This document shows positions 44,781 to 54,076 of a stretch of DNA of 64,000 bases, piece after piece. The notes under the pieces were generated by a model. It saw only the letters and a list, made by a program, of their open reading frames with translations. It was not told the origin of the DNA and searched no databases. Source of the DNA: Pseudomonas putida (GTDB lineage: Bacteria; Pseudomonadota; Gammaproteobacteria; Pseudomonadales; Pseudomonadaceae). Both the position numbers and the translations under genes were made by a program. The stretch spans positions 17,495 through 81,494 of the forward strand of contig NZ_JANHLK010000026.1 in assembly GCF_028682635.1 (NCBI RefSeq), in the 5' to 3' direction. The first letter of the stretch is position 1; each line of letters opens with the position of its first letter.

Positions 44781-44870
44781 TGTGGGAGCGGGCTTGCTCG
44801 CGAAAGCGGTGTATCAGTCAACGTTACTTGTGACTGACACACCGCTTTCGCGAGCAAGCCCGCTCCCACA
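44781..44870. repeat. REP pair between rarD and hppD
   Basis: TGTGGGAGCGGGCTTGCTCG and complement form the ends of a 90-base hairpin, between convergent genes. Confidence 0.9.
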
Positions 44871-44889
44871 GTTTTACAGCGCTAACCCA

Positions 44890-45966
44890 TTAATCAGTGG
44901 ACAACACACCACGACGAACCTGATCCCGCTCAATCGACTCAAACAACGCCTTGAAGTTGCCTTCACCGAAACCGTCATCCCCTTTACGCTGGATGAATTC
45001 GAAGAACACCGGCCCCATCAGGGTTTCCGAGAAGATCTGCAGCAGCAGGCGCTTGTCGCCCGACTCGGACGAACCGTCCAGCAGAATGCCGCGCGCCTGC
45101 AACTCGCCCACTGGCTCACCGTGGTTGGGCAAACGGCCTTCGAGCATTTCGTAGTAAGTGTCCGGCGGCGCGGTCATGAAGCGCATGCCGATGCTTTTCA
45201 GGTGATCCCAGGTCTTGAGCAGATCATCGGACAGGAAGGCCACGTGCTGGATGCCCTCGCCGTTGAACTGCATCAGGAACTCTTCGATCTGCCCGGCGCC
45301 CTTGGACGATTCTTCGTTCAATGGGATGCGGATCATGCCGTCCGGGGCGGTCATGGCCTTGGAGGTCAGGCCGGTGTACTCACCCTTGATGTCGAAGTAG
45401 CGGATTTCACGGAAGTTGAACAGCTTCTCGTAGAAGTTCGCCCAGTAAGCCATGCGACCGCGATACACGTTGTGGGTCAGGTGGTCGATGATCTTAAGGC
45501 CAGCACCGACCGGGTGACGGTCAACGCCTTCCAGGAACACGAAGTCGATGTCATAGATCGAGCTGCCTTCACCGAAACGGTCGATCAGGTACAGCGGCGC
45601 GCCGCCGATGCCCTTGATCGCCGGCAGGTTCAGCTCCATCGGGCCGGTCTCGATGTGGATCGGCTGGGCGCCGAGTTCCAGGGCGCGGTTGTAGGCCTTT
45701 TGCGAATCCTTGACGCGGAACGCCATGCCGCACACCGACGGGCCGTGCTCGGCGGCGAAGTACGAGGCGACGCTGTTGGGTTCGTTGTTGAGGATCAGGT
45801 TGATCGCGCCCTGGCGATACAGGTGCACGTCCTTGGAGCGATGGGTCGCGACCTTGGTGAAGCCCATGATCTCGAAGATCGGCTCCAGGGTATTGGGGGT
45901 TGGCGATGCCAGTTCGATGAACTCGAAGCCCATCAGGCCCATTGGGTTTTCGTATAAATCTGCCAT
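44890..45966 (-). CDS. hppD: 4-hydroxyphenylpyruvate dioxygenase
   Basis: A 358-residue Fe(II) enzyme that converts 4-hydroxyphenylpyruvate to homogentisate in tyrosine breakdown. The iron ligands His162 (DHLTHNVYRG), His241 (GIQHVAFLSDD) and Glu323 (VFFEFIQRKG) are present. Length equals that of other pseudomonad enzymes. The rest of the homogentisate pathway is not in the window. Transcription would start in the 444-base gap to the right. Confidence 0.97.
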   Translation of the reverse strand: MADLYENPMGLMGFEFIELASPTPNTLEPIFEIMGFTKVATHRSKDVHLYRQGAINLILNNEPNSVASYFAAEHGPSVCGMAFRVKDSQKAYNRALELGAQPIHIETGPMELNLPAIKGIGGAPLYLIDRFGEGSSIYDIDFVFLEGVDRHPVGAGLKIIDHLTHNVYRGRMAYWANFYEKLFNFREIRYFDIKGEYTGLTSKAMTAPDGMIRIPLNEESSKGAGQIEEFLMQFNGEGIQHVAFLSDDLLKTWDHLKSIGMRFMTAPPDTYYEMLEGRLPNHGEPVGELQARGILLDGSSESGDKRLLLQIFSETLMGPVFFEFIQRKGDDGFGEGNFKALFESIERDQVRRGVLSTD

Positions 45967-46410
45967 GGTTGGCGCCTCATCATGCTTTTGGAATTAACAA
46001 AGGTTAGTTGCCAGCAATACTGAGACCGGTGGGTGGCGCGCAGGAGATGCCCCGCACGCTGCGGGCGAGGAAGTCACCGTAGATCAATTGAAACCCGAAT
46101 ATCTTCATTGTCGACCCGAGGCTCTGAGGGCGAGGCTTCTGCTGCCAGAAGACGATTATTATTGTATGCGTAACCTGATTCTACACAGCGTAAATCAATT
46201 TGTCCGCCTCCTGTATCAAATCCCCTTTTTCCCTCACCGTGCAAGGGGTTTGTTGCACAGGTAAATCCCCGCCAGGATCACCCTGTTCACGCGTAGACAT
46301 CGTTTTTTCCTGAAGGGCCAACTATCCTGCCCCGTACCTGAACTCTTCATGGGAGGCCTCACGCCCCGCCAGCCTTTGAGAGCCCGACTTCATCGATACA
46401 GGTTTCGCGA
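45967..46410. other. 444-base divergent intergenic region
   Basis: Lies between hppD (minus) and the EAL phosphodiesterase gene (plus). It should hold both promoters; an AT-rich patch near 46150-46200 (ATTATTATTGTATG) is a plausible promoter area. I see no gene, RNA gene or clear operator. Confidence 0.5.
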
Positions 46411-47943
46411 ATGCCACTGAAAACCAAAGCCCGACAACGCCGCATGAGGGTCGCCGTGACCCTGTTGAGTGGACTGCTCCCGATCCTGCTGGGTTTTGCC
46501 ATTCTGCATATGCAGGCCGAACGTGTACTCCGGCACAGTACCGAGCACACCGCCGAGGAAGCGCTTCGCCAGTTCGAACTGATGCTCGACAACACCGCCC
46601 AGGCAGCGCGCGAATTATTGCCGTTGGCCGGCCAGAGTTGCATTGACGTCAACCTGGCATTGCGCGAGCAGGTAACAAAGCGTCCATTCGTGCGCTCAAC
46701 CAACCTGCTGTGGGACGACACTATCTATTGCAGTTCCCTGTTCGGCGATTATCACGAAAAAATCGCTTCGGGAGACTTTGCCAACGGCCAGCTGTTGCTG
46801 ATGAAGGGCAACCCGGTAACGCCCGACACCGCCTTACTGGTCTATAGAATCAGCGACGGCAAACGGGGCGCCATGAGCACGCTGGACGGATACCACCTGA
46901 GTAATCTCTTGCGCCTGATCGGGCGACAGAAACTTCTGTTGTTGCAAGTAGGGCCTAACTGGTTGTCCGCCGACGGTAGTTTTCACGTTGGCGACCCACC
47001 CGAGTTCCCCGTCGCAGAAAACAGTCTGACCTCTTCGCGTTATCCCTTCAGTGTGAAGGCCGGTTTCCCCGCAGGCGAAGTGTGGCGGTACATGAGCAGT
47101 GAATATCCGCCACTGTTCAGCTTGTTGCTGTTTTTCGGTGTGATCTCCGGTTTTATCGGGCATGTCATCCAGAAACGTTCGTCGTCCCCGACCCTTGAGA
47201 TGCAACGCGCACTGGACGCGGGAGAGTTCGTGCCATATTTCCAGCCGGTGGTGCAGGCGCACAGTAAAAAGTGCAGGGGGGTCGAGGTGCTGATGCGCTG
47301 GGACCATCCCAAGGAAGGCCTGGTGCGCGCCGATCTGTTCATTCCGTTTGCCGAACACTGCGGACTGATCGTGCCCATGACCCGCTCGATCATGGAACAG
47401 ACCGCCCGGCTGCTGGCACCGCGGTCGGCGTCCTTTACCGAGCCGTTTCACATCGGCATCAATATCACCGCCGATCATTGCCGTGATCTTGCATTGGTCG
47501 AGGATTGCCGCCAGTTCCTCGACGCGTTTGCCCCCGGCTCCATCCACCTGGTCCTGGAGTTGACCGAGCGCAAGCTGATCGAGCCCACGGCCATCACCCA
47601 TCAATTGTTCGAGCAGTTGCATGACCTTGGCGTGATGATCGCCATCGACGACTTCGGTACCGGCCACTCGAGCCTGGGATACCTGCGCCAGTTCAACGTG
47701 GACTTCCTGAAGATCGACCAGAGCTTTGTCGCCATGATCGGCGTCGACACCCTCTCCAGCCACATCCTGGACAGCATCATCGAGCTGGCGGCCAAGCTCA
47801 ATCTGGCCATGGTTGCCGAAGGGGTGGAAACCCCGGAACAAAGTGACTACCTGACCGCCCACCATGTGAACTACCTGCAAGGTTATCTATTTGGCCGACC
47901 GATGCCTGCGGCAGACTTCATTAACGCATTAAGTGATCATTAA
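46411..47943 (+). CDS. CSS-motif cyclic-di-GMP phosphodiesterase (EAL)
   Basis: A 510-residue membrane enzyme. A first membrane helix (~14-33) is followed by a periplasmic CSS-type domain with Cys107-Ser-Ser109, a second helix (~233-253) and a cytoplasmic EAL domain (~264-510). Catalytic motifs are ELTERK, DDFGTGHSSLGYL, KIDQSFV and AEGVET. The name-giving triplet is Glu-Val-Leu (292-294) rather than Glu-Ala-Leu, keeping the metal-binding glutamate. Such proteins hydrolyse c-di-GMP, tuned by redox state of periplasmic cysteines through DsbA/DsbB. No second-gene operon is visible. Confidence 0.92.
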   Translation: MPLKTKARQRRMRVAVTLLSGLLPILLGFAILHMQAERVLRHSTEHTAEEALRQFELMLDNTAQAARELLPLAGQSCIDVNLALREQVTKRPFVRSTNLLWDDTIYCSSLFGDYHEKIASGDFANGQLLLMKGNPVTPDTALLVYRISDGKRGAMSTLDGYHLSNLLRLIGRQKLLLLQVGPNWLSADGSFHVGDPPEFPVAENSLTSSRYPFSVKAGFPAGEVWRYMSSEYPPLFSLLLFFGVISGFIGHVIQKRSSSPTLEMQRALDAGEFVPYFQPVVQAHSKKCRGVEVLMRWDHPKEGLVRADLFIPFAEHCGLIVPMTRSIMEQTARLLAPRSASFTEPFHIGINITADHCRDLALVEDCRQFLDAFAPGSIHLVLELTERKLIEPTAITHQLFEQLHDLGVMIAIDDFGTGHSSLGYLRQFNVDFLKIDQSFVAMIGVDTLSSHILDSIIELAAKLNLAMVAEGVETPEQSDYLTAHHVNYLQGYLFGRPMPAADFINALSDH

Positions 47944-48170
47944 CTAGTGGCCTTTAGCAGCCAACCACTCTCTCCAAAATGTATCAAGGCACAACTCTTG
48001 TTACATGAAGAAAAAGACATGATTTACTCTTGATCAATTAACTACTACAATTTTTCATGCCTGCGCTAGATTGGCAGGTGAGCCATTTATCACCGAGTCG
48101 CTTCAAGGCTCTTGGCTTATAGCTTTGTTTGCGGTTGGTATCAGCCAAACACACTATTGGAGTAAAGATA

Positions 48171-48533
48171 TTGTCCAGACTCGCTGAATTTCGTGCAGCT
48201 GAAAAGGCCCTTCAAGAGCAGCTCAAGCAGCTTGAATCCCTGAAGAACGATGCCGGGCTCAAGAAAGAAATCGAATTCGAAGAAAAGCTCCAGGGGCTGA
48301 TGAAAACCTACGGCAAGAGCCTGCGCGACATCATCGCCATCCTCGACCCGAACCCGGCAAAATCCGGTCTGCAACAGGCCGCGCCGAAAACCCGCCGCGC
48401 TCGCGTGGTCAAGGTTTATCAGAACCCGCATACCGGCGAGCTGATTGAAACCAAGGGTGGCAACCATCGCGGGCTGAAGGCCTGGAAGGAACAATACGGT
48501 GCCGCCACCGTCGATTCCTGGCTGCGTGGCTAA
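48171..48533 (+). CDS. mvaV: MvaT/MvaV-type H-NS family xenogeneic silencer
   Basis: A 120-residue MvaT-family protein. The N-terminal half is a coiled coil for oligomerisation (LAEFRAAEKALQEQLKQLES). The C-terminal DNA-binding part has the family core NPHTGELIETKGGNHRGLK. The sequence is closer to MvaV/MvaU than to MvaT. It begins with TTG at 48171: GGAG lies 8 bases upstream and the encoded SRLAEFRAAEKALQ is the normal N-terminus. These proteins bind AT-rich DNA and silence acquired genes, which could include the AT-rich parts of the RHS tips nearby. Confidence 0.9.
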   Translation: MSRLAEFRAAEKALQEQLKQLESLKNDAGLKKEIEFEEKLQGLMKTYGKSLRDIIAILDPNPAKSGLQQAAPKTRRARVVKVYQNPHTGELIETKGGNHRGLKAWKEQYGAATVDSWLRG

Positions 48534-48555
48534 ACCTTCCTACTGAAAAAAAACA

Positions 48556-48581
48556 AAGCCCTGCACATGCAGGGCTTTTTT
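48556..48581 (+). terminator. Terminator after mvaV
   Basis: AAGCCCTGC and GCAGGGCTT with a 4-base loop and a T run. Confidence 0.95.
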
Positions 48582-48711
48582 CATTGATAGCATCTAAATG
48601 CAAGCATCTCGGCCGATCAACCGGTACTTTCCGGGCAACTTTCTGCTTAATCCTTTTGGCTATCCAACACTCTCGGCACTGCATGAAAACGGCGTTCATT
48701 GAAGCCTTCAA

Positions 48712-49236
48712 CTAAAGTTGCAAGCCGTTACGAGCCGCCTCTATTTCATTCTGGCTGGCCTTATAAGCCTCAGCCTGCCCGGCGTAGGAAAGAACGTACG
48801 CTTTATCGGCATCCACCGCGGCGACCAATGTTTGAGACAGCACATGCCGGCCGTTCTGGGTGATGGTGCAGGTGGTTTCCAGGGCCGCCAGGCGACTCAA
48901 GGTGGTCGAGTGAATCCGGTTGCAAACGCTTTGATAACCACCCTGGAAAAAGTCTTTCTGCACCGACTTGCGCATCTCCAGCAACACCGCTTCCAGGTTC
49001 ACCTGATGACCGCTTTGCACCCGGGTCATGGTCAGTTCCATCACCATCACCGGCGTGCCTTGCGCATCATTCTTGACCGCACGCTGGCGACTGACTCCGG
49101 CGCCAGCGTCGCCCTGGGCAACCTCTTCGACCTGCCAGCCTGGCGGCCAGGTCACCACCGGCTCATCGGTATCAGCCTGCGCCGCGACTGAAAGCACACC
49201 ACTCAAGAGAATCAACGCCCTGCACAAACCAATCAT
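48712..49236 (-). CDS. Secreted protein, DUF4946-like
   Basis: A 174-residue protein with a signal peptide (ALILLSGVLSVAAQA), so likely periplasmic. The mature part begins DTDEPVVTWPPGWQVEEV and contains two cysteines (QSVCNRI, ETTCTIT) that may pair. It resembles pseudomonad proteins annotated DUF4946; no function is known. The ATG at 49236 and a GTG at 49248 are both possible starts and give the same signal peptide. It faces away from gloA. Confidence 0.75.
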   Translation of the reverse strand: MIGLCRALILLSGVLSVAAQADTDEPVVTWPPGWQVEEVAQGDAGAGVSRQRAVKNDAQGTPVMVMELTMTRVQSGHQVNLEAVLLEMRKSVQKDFFQGGYQSVCNRIHSTTLSRLAALETTCTITQNGRHVLSQTLVAAVDADKAYVLSYAGQAEAYKASQNEIEAARNGLQL

Positions 49237-49381
49237 TGCAATCAACACCCGGCCAGTTAGCCCTGAAGTCTGATCCTCGACCGGCGGTCAGGCAATAGCA
49301 GGTGCTTCGGGTTTGGTGATGTCGCCGTCCATGCGTATCATTGTCGTCATTCGTCAGCCCCAATTATTTTCCGGAGGGCCC

Positions 49382-49903
49382 ATGAGCCTGCACGAACTGA
49401 ACACATTCCCCGGCGTGACCGCACAGCCTGACACCGCCACCCGGCAATTCGTCTTCAACCACACCATGTTGCGGGTCAAGGACATCACCAAGTCCCTGGA
49501 CTTCTACACGCGCATCCTCGGTTTCTCGCTGGTGGAGAAACGCGATTTTCCGGAAGCGGAATTCAGCCTCTACTTCCTCGCCCTGGTCGACAAGAGCCAG
49601 ATTCCGGCCGATGCCGCCGCGCGTACGCAGTGGATGAAATCGATCCCCGGCATTCTCGAGCTGACCCATAACCACGGCACCGAAAACGATCCGGACTTTG
49701 CCTATCACAATGGCAATACCGACCCGCGCGGATTCGGCCACATCTGCATCTCCGTGCCGGACATCGTCGCCGCGTGCGAGCGCTTCGAAGCGCTGGGCTG
49801 CGACTTCCAGAAGCGCCTGAACGACGGCCGCATGAAGAGCCTGGCGTTCATCAAGGACCCGGATGCCTATTGGGTTGAAATCATCCAGCCAGCCCCACTC
49901 TAA
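49382..49903 (+). CDS. gloA: Lactoylglutathione lyase (glyoxalase I)
   Basis: A 173-residue glyoxalase I. It isomerises the methylglyoxal-glutathione adduct to lactoylglutathione. Metal ligands His27 (FNHTMLRVKD), Glu93 (ILELTHNHG), His120 (GFGHICISV) and Glu166 (YWVEIIQP) are all visible. The length and inserted loop match the longer, eukaryote-like form found in pseudomonads. GGAGG precedes the ATG at 49382. The 3' end is included in a triplicated block shared with ahpF. Confidence 0.95.
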   Translation: MSLHELNTFPGVTAQPDTATRQFVFNHTMLRVKDITKSLDFYTRILGFSLVEKRDFPEAEFSLYFLALVDKSQIPADAAARTQWMKSIPGILELTHNHGTENDPDFAYHNGNTDPRGFGHICISVPDIVAACERFEALGCDFQKRLNDGRMKSLAFIKDPDAYWVEIIQPAPL

Positions 49904-50513
49904 CGCACACCGCCTATCCCCCTGTGGGAGCGGGCTTGCTCGCGAAAGCGGTGTGTCATTCAGCAGTGATGGTGGCTGACACACCGCTTTTCGCGAGCAA
50001 GCCCGCTCCCACATTTGGAAATGTGTCGGAAAAAAAAACCATGATCGCTCATGGGTTTTGTGTTTTCAGCGCCCGGTTTATGCCGGGGCCGAGGTGCGCG
50101 CCACTGTAACGCGCACCGCATATCCCCCTGTGGGAGCGGGCTTGCTCGCGAAAGCGGTGCGTCATTCAGCAGTAATGGTGGCTGACACACCGCTTTTCGC
50201 GAGCAAGCCCGCTCCCACATTTGGAAATGTGTCGGACAAAAAAAACCATGATCGCTCATGGGTTTTGTGTTTTCAGCGCCCGGTTTATGCCGGGGCCGAG
50301 GTGCGCGCCACTGTACCGCGCACCGCATATCCCTCTGTGGGAGCGGGCTTGCTCGCGAAAGCGGTGTGTCATTCAGCAGTGATGGCGGCTGACACACCGC
50401 TTTTCGCGAGCAAGCCCGCTCCCACATCTGGAAATGTGTCGGACACAAAAAACCCCATGATCATTCATGGGGTTTTGTGTTTTCAGCGCCCGGTTTATGC
50501 CGGGGCCGAGGTG
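49895..50513. repeat. Three tandem ~206-bp copies of the gloA-ahpF junction
   Basis: Copies start at 49895, 50101 and 50308. Each runs from the last bases of gloA (CCACTxTAACGC) through a REP pair and a terminator-like hairpin to the last bases of ahpF (TTATGCCGGGGCCGAGGTGC on the plus strand). The copies differ at only a few positions. Confidence 0.93.
50447..50478 (-). terminator. Terminator after ahpF
   Basis: AAACCCCATGA and TCATGGGGTTT pair across a 4-base loop; T runs on both sides allow use in either direction. Related hairpins occur in the two other copies of the block. Confidence 0.85.
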
Positions 50514-52057
50514 CGGATCAAGTGGTCGAATGCGCTCAGGGAAGCCTTGGCGCCCTCGCCCACTGCGATCACGATCTGCTTGTACGGCACGGTGGTCACG
50601 TCGCCAGCGGCGAAGATGCCCGGCACCGAGGTTTCGCCACGGGCATCGACGATGATCTCGCCACGGGGTGACAGCTCGATGGTGCCCTTGAGCCAATCGG
50701 TGTTGGGCAACAGACCGATCTGCACGAAGATCCCTTCCAGTTCCACGCTGCGCAATTCGTCAGTCTGACGATCCTTGTAGCGCAGGCCGTTGACCTTTTG
50801 CCCGTCGCCCGTCACTTCAGTGGTTTGTGCACTGGTGATCACGGTCACGTTCGGCAGGCTGTGCAACTTGCGCTGCAACACCGCATCGGCACGCAGTTGT
50901 ACATCGAACTCCAGCAGCGTGACGTGGGACACGATACCGGCCAGGTCGATAGCCGCTTCGACGCCGGAGTTGCCGCCGCCAATCACCGCCACGCGCTTGC
51001 CTTTGAACAACGGGCCGTCGCAGTGCGGGCAGTAGGCCACGCCCTTGTTGCGGTATTCCTGCTCGCCGGGCACGTTCATTTCACGCCACCGCGCACCCGT
51101 GGCCAGGATCACGGTCTTGGCTTTCAGCTTAGCGCCGCTGGCGAACTGAACTTCATGCAGCTCGCCGTCTTTTCCCGGCAGCAGCTTGTCGGCGCGTTGC
51201 AGGTTCATGATGTCCACGTCGTACTGCTTGACGTGTTCTTCCAGGGCGACAGCCAGTTTTGGCCCTTCGGTTTCCTGCACGGAGATGAAGTTTTCGATGG
51301 CCATGGTGTCCAGCACCTGCCCACCAAAACGCTCGGCCGCGACACCGGTGCGAATGCCTTTGCGCGCAGCATAGATCGCCGCCGCAGCGCCCGCCGGGCC
51401 ACCGCCGACCACCAGCACGTCAAAGGCTTCCTTGGCGCTGATCTTCTCGGCCTGGCGCTCGATGCCGCTGGTATCGATCCTGGCGAGAATTTCTTCAAGG
51501 CCCATGCGGCCCTGGCCGAAGTTCACGCCGTTGAGGTAGATGCTCGGTACCGCCATGATCTGGCGCTCATCGACTTCTGCCTGGAACAGCGCGCCGTCGA
51601 TGGCGACGTGGCGGATGTTGGGGTTGAGTACCGCCATCAGGTTCAACGCCTGGACCACGTCCGGGCAGTTCTGGCAGGACAGCGAGAAATAAGTCTCGAA
51701 GTTGAACTCGCCCTTGAGCGAGCGGATCTGTTCGATCACTTCGACACTGGCCTTGGAGGGGTGACCGCCGACTTGCAGCAAGGCCAGCACCAGGGACGTG
51801 AATTCGTGGCCCATCGGGATGCCGGCGAAACGCAGGCTGATATCCGCGCCCGGGCGGTTGATCGAGAACGATGGCTTGCGGGCGTCATCACCGTCGTCGA
51901 GCAAGGTAATCTGGGTGGAAAGACTGCTTACGTCTTTCAGCAGTGCGAGCATTTCCTGGGATTTCGCACCGTCGTCGAGGGAGGCAACGATCTCGATCGG
52001 CTGGGTGACCCGTTCCAGGTACGATTTCAACTGGGCTTTAAGATTGGTGTCCAACAT
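50495..52057 (-). CDS. ahpF: Alkyl hydroperoxide reductase subunit F
   Basis: A 520-residue flavoprotein that passes electrons from NADH to AhpC. The N-terminal double-thioredoxin domain has Cys128 and Cys131 (SLSCQNCPD). FAD- and NADH-binding motifs are VLVVGGGPAGAAAAIYAAR and VAVIGGGNSGVEAAIDLAG. The second redox pair is Cys343 and Cys346 (AYCPHCDGP). Length is normal. It follows ahpC on the same strand, separated by a terminator-like hairpin, so it probably has reduced read-through or its own promoter. Confidence 0.97.
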   Translation of the reverse strand: MLDTNLKAQLKSYLERVTQPIEIVASLDDGAKSQEMLALLKDVSSLSTQITLLDDGDDARKPSFSINRPGADISLRFAGIPMGHEFTSLVLALLQVGGHPSKASVEVIEQIRSLKGEFNFETYFSLSCQNCPDVVQALNLMAVLNPNIRHVAIDGALFQAEVDERQIMAVPSIYLNGVNFGQGRMGLEEILARIDTSGIERQAEKISAKEAFDVLVVGGGPAGAAAAIYAARKGIRTGVAAERFGGQVLDTMAIENFISVQETEGPKLAVALEEHVKQYDVDIMNLQRADKLLPGKDGELHEVQFASGAKLKAKTVILATGARWREMNVPGEQEYRNKGVAYCPHCDGPLFKGKRVAVIGGGNSGVEAAIDLAGIVSHVTLLEFDVQLRADAVLQRKLHSLPNVTVITSAQTTEVTGDGQKVNGLRYKDRQTDELRSVELEGIFVQIGLLPNTDWLKGTIELSPRGEIIVDARGETSVPGIFAAGDVTTVPYKQIVIAVGEGAKASLSAFDHLIRTSAPA

Positions 52058-52084
52058 ACGGGCGATTTCCTTGAATGTGTGGCA

Positions 52085-52122
52085 TAAAAAAACGCCCGAG
52101 CGAATCTCGCCCGGGCGTTTTT
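52085..52122 (-). terminator. Terminator between ahpC and ahpF
   Basis: AACGCCCGGGCG and CGCTCGGGCGTT pair, with a T run on the minus strand. It should limit ahpF expression relative to ahpC. Confidence 0.92.
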
Positions 52123-52184
52123 AGTGGGCGGTGCAGCTTGCTTAGAAGGTGCGGAAGTCCGCCCTGATGAAGCGCGTCACGGAC

Positions 52185-52748
52185 TTAGATCTTGCCGACC
52201 AGGTCCAGGGACGGGGCCAGTGTGGCCTCGCCTTCTTTCCACTTGGCTGGGCAGACCTGGCCCGGGTGAGCAGCGACGTACTGGGCCGCCTTGATCTTGC
52301 GCAGCAGCTCGGAAGCATCACGACCTACACCGCCGTCGTTCAGCTCGACGATCTTGATCTGGCCTTCAGGGTTGATCACGAAGGTGCCACGGTCAGCCAG
52401 GCCAGCTTCTTCGATCAGCACGTCGAAGTTGCGGGAGATGGCGTGGGTTGGGTCGCCGATCATGGTGTACTGGATCTTGCCGATGGCTGGCGAAGTGTTG
52501 TGCCAGGCAGCGTGGGCGAAGTGGGTGTCGGTGGAAACGCTGTAGATCTCGACGCCCAGTTTCTGGAAAGCGTCGTAGTTGTCAGCCAGGTCTTCCAGTT
52601 CGGTCGGGCAAACGAAGGTGAAGTCGGCCGGGTAGAAGAACACCACGGACCACTTGCCTTTCAGGTCGGCGTCGGAAACTTTTACGAAGTCGCCGTTTTT
52701 GAATGCGTCAGCTTTGAATGGTTTAACTTGGCTGTTGATGATAGGCAT
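52185..52748 (-). CDS. ahpC: Alkyl hydroperoxide reductase subunit C (peroxiredoxin)
   Basis: A 187-residue typical 2-Cys peroxiredoxin. The peroxidatic Cys47 lies in DFTFVCPTELEDLA and the resolving Cys166 in HPGQVCPAKW. It reduces hydrogen peroxide and organic peroxides and is recycled by AhpF. Strong ribosome-binding site and codon use suggest high expression. The promoter lies in the 137 bases to the right, where a dyad may be an OxyR site. Confidence 0.97.
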   Translation of the reverse strand: MPIINSQVKPFKADAFKNGDFVKVSDADLKGKWSVVFFYPADFTFVCPTELEDLADNYDAFQKLGVEIYSVSTDTHFAHAAWHNTSPAIGKIQYTMIGDPTHAISRNFDVLIEEAGLADRGTFVINPEGQIKIVELNDGGVGRDASELLRKIKAAQYVAAHPGQVCPAKWKEGEATLAPSLDLVGKI

Positions 52749-52849
52749 CGTTGACTCTCCGTCAGGGGTTAAGAAGTTGATGGAGAGACTTTACCCACTC
52801 GACGGACGGTTGGCTCATTGGCAAACCTCATGCCGCTGATTGGCTTTCG

Positions 52850-52872
52850 CTATTAGCCAACAGTATTAATAG
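52850..52872 (-). promoter_or_regulatory. Dyad upstream of ahpC, possible OxyR site
   Basis: CTATTA and TAATAG arms, 11 bases apart, about 100 bases before ahpC. OxyR sites are built of ATAG/CTAT units and ahpC is a known OxyR target, but the full four-part motif is not obvious. Confidence 0.35.
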
Positions 52873-52885
52873 AAGAAAAGCGAAT

Positions 52886-53824
52886 TTACGCCTCGATTGG
52901 CTTTTCCGCGAGACGGGCCATGCCGGGAAAGGGACTGGCTTCGATGTAGCGCATGGCGGACTTGATGTCCTTCCAGCCGACGTAGCTCATCAATGACTTC
53001 AAGTCCCATCCGCTCTGGTGTGCCCACGAGGCAAACCCACGGCGCAGGGAGTGGCTGGTGTAGTGCTCGGCGGGTATGCCGGCGCGCTCCAGCGCCTGGC
53101 GCAATAGCGGGATCACGCTGTTGGCGTGCAGGCCCTCCTCGCTCAAATGCCCCCAGCGATCAATGCCACGGAACACCGGCCCGCGAACCAGCGCGGCCTC
53201 GGTGATCCAGTCGATGTAGGCCTGCACCGGACACAACCGCTGCAACGCGGGGGTCTGGTAGGTCTTGCCGAGGTTTTCCCGATCGCTCTTGCTGCGGGGT
53301 AAGTACAGCGTGATGCCGGAACCCGCGCTCGCCTGGACATGCTCGATCTGTACGCGGCATAACTCATCGCTGCGAAAACCACGCCAGAAGCCCAGCAGGA
53401 TCAACGCCGTGTCGCGCCTGGCCCGCAGCAACCCCGGTCGATCGCCTTGCGCCCGGGCGGTTTGCGCTTCCAGCTCGAGCCAGGCCACCACCTGCTCCAG
53501 ATGCTGCAGCTGCAGCGGCTCGGCCTGTTTTTCCTGGGCCGGATGCAGCGCCCGAATGCCCTTGAACACCTTGCGCACCACCGGCGCCTTGGTGGGGTCG
53601 GCAAACCCCTGGCTGTTATGCCACTGCGCCAGCGCGGACAAGCGCAGCTTCAAGGTGTTAATCGACAGCACACCCGCGTGGGCCACCAGATAGCGCGCCA
53701 CGCTGTCGCCGGTTGCCGGCAGGAACCCTCCCCAACTCACCTCGAAATGCTCGATGGCCGCCCGATAGCTGCGACGGGTGTTGTCGCGCGTGGCGGCTTG
53801 CAGGTAACGATCCAGCTCGCTCAT
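52886..53824 (-). CDS. Tyrosine-type site-specific recombinase
   Basis: A 312-residue integrase. The N-terminal SAM-like core-binding domain is residues ~1-105, and the catalytic domain follows. Active-site residues visible are Arg151 (GFWRGFRSDEL), Lys179 (PRSKSDRE), His258 and Arg261 (TSHSLRRGFASW), Trp284 in place of the second histidine (YVGWKDI), and Tyr293 (AMRYIEA). All are intact, so the enzyme may be active. It lies next to ahpC and divergent from a KfrA-like gene. No phage or transposon cargo is adjacent, so it may be a domesticated or solo recombinase. Confidence 0.92.
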   Translation of the reverse strand: MSELDRYLQAATRDNTRRSYRAAIEHFEVSWGGFLPATGDSVARYLVAHAGVLSINTLKLRLSALAQWHNSQGFADPTKAPVVRKVFKGIRALHPAQEKQAEPLQLQHLEQVVAWLELEAQTARAQGDRPGLLRARRDTALILLGFWRGFRSDELCRVQIEHVQASAGSGITLYLPRSKSDRENLGKTYQTPALQRLCPVQAYIDWITEAALVRGPVFRGIDRWGHLSEEGLHANSVIPLLRQALERAGIPAEHYTSHSLRRGFASWAHQSGWDLKSLMSYVGWKDIKSAMRYIEASPFPGMARLAEKPIEA

Positions 53825-54039
53825 GTAAATAACCTTGCTTCAACTGTAGGAGCACTCGCTCGCGATGGACGTTAACGATGACGCTGGCCGGGTGGATGTA
53901 CGCGGTGCCGGTGTTTGTGTACGGATCTGGAGGCGCGAACGCCTCAAAATCGATATGACACGGGGTAATACCAGTATATCCCGTATCAGTATTATGAGAT
54001 ATCCAGCTTTCTTCAATGAATGGTACAATGTTTATATAC

Positions 54040-54053
54040 GTGGTACGTACCAC
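54040..54053. promoter_or_regulatory. Perfect palindrome before the KfrA-like gene
   Basis: GTGGTACGTACCAC is a perfect 14-bp palindrome, 23 bases before the KfrA-like start and in AT-rich DNA. KfrA proteins bind palindromes at their own promoters, so this is a likely autoregulatory operator. Confidence 0.65.
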
Positions 54054-54076
54054 ACAGTAAAAACGCAGGAGATCTC

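Noticed and set aside
49960..50768. Open frames spanning the triplicated gloA-ahpF block
   Set aside because: They are made of translated REP repeats and differ only because the block is repeated.
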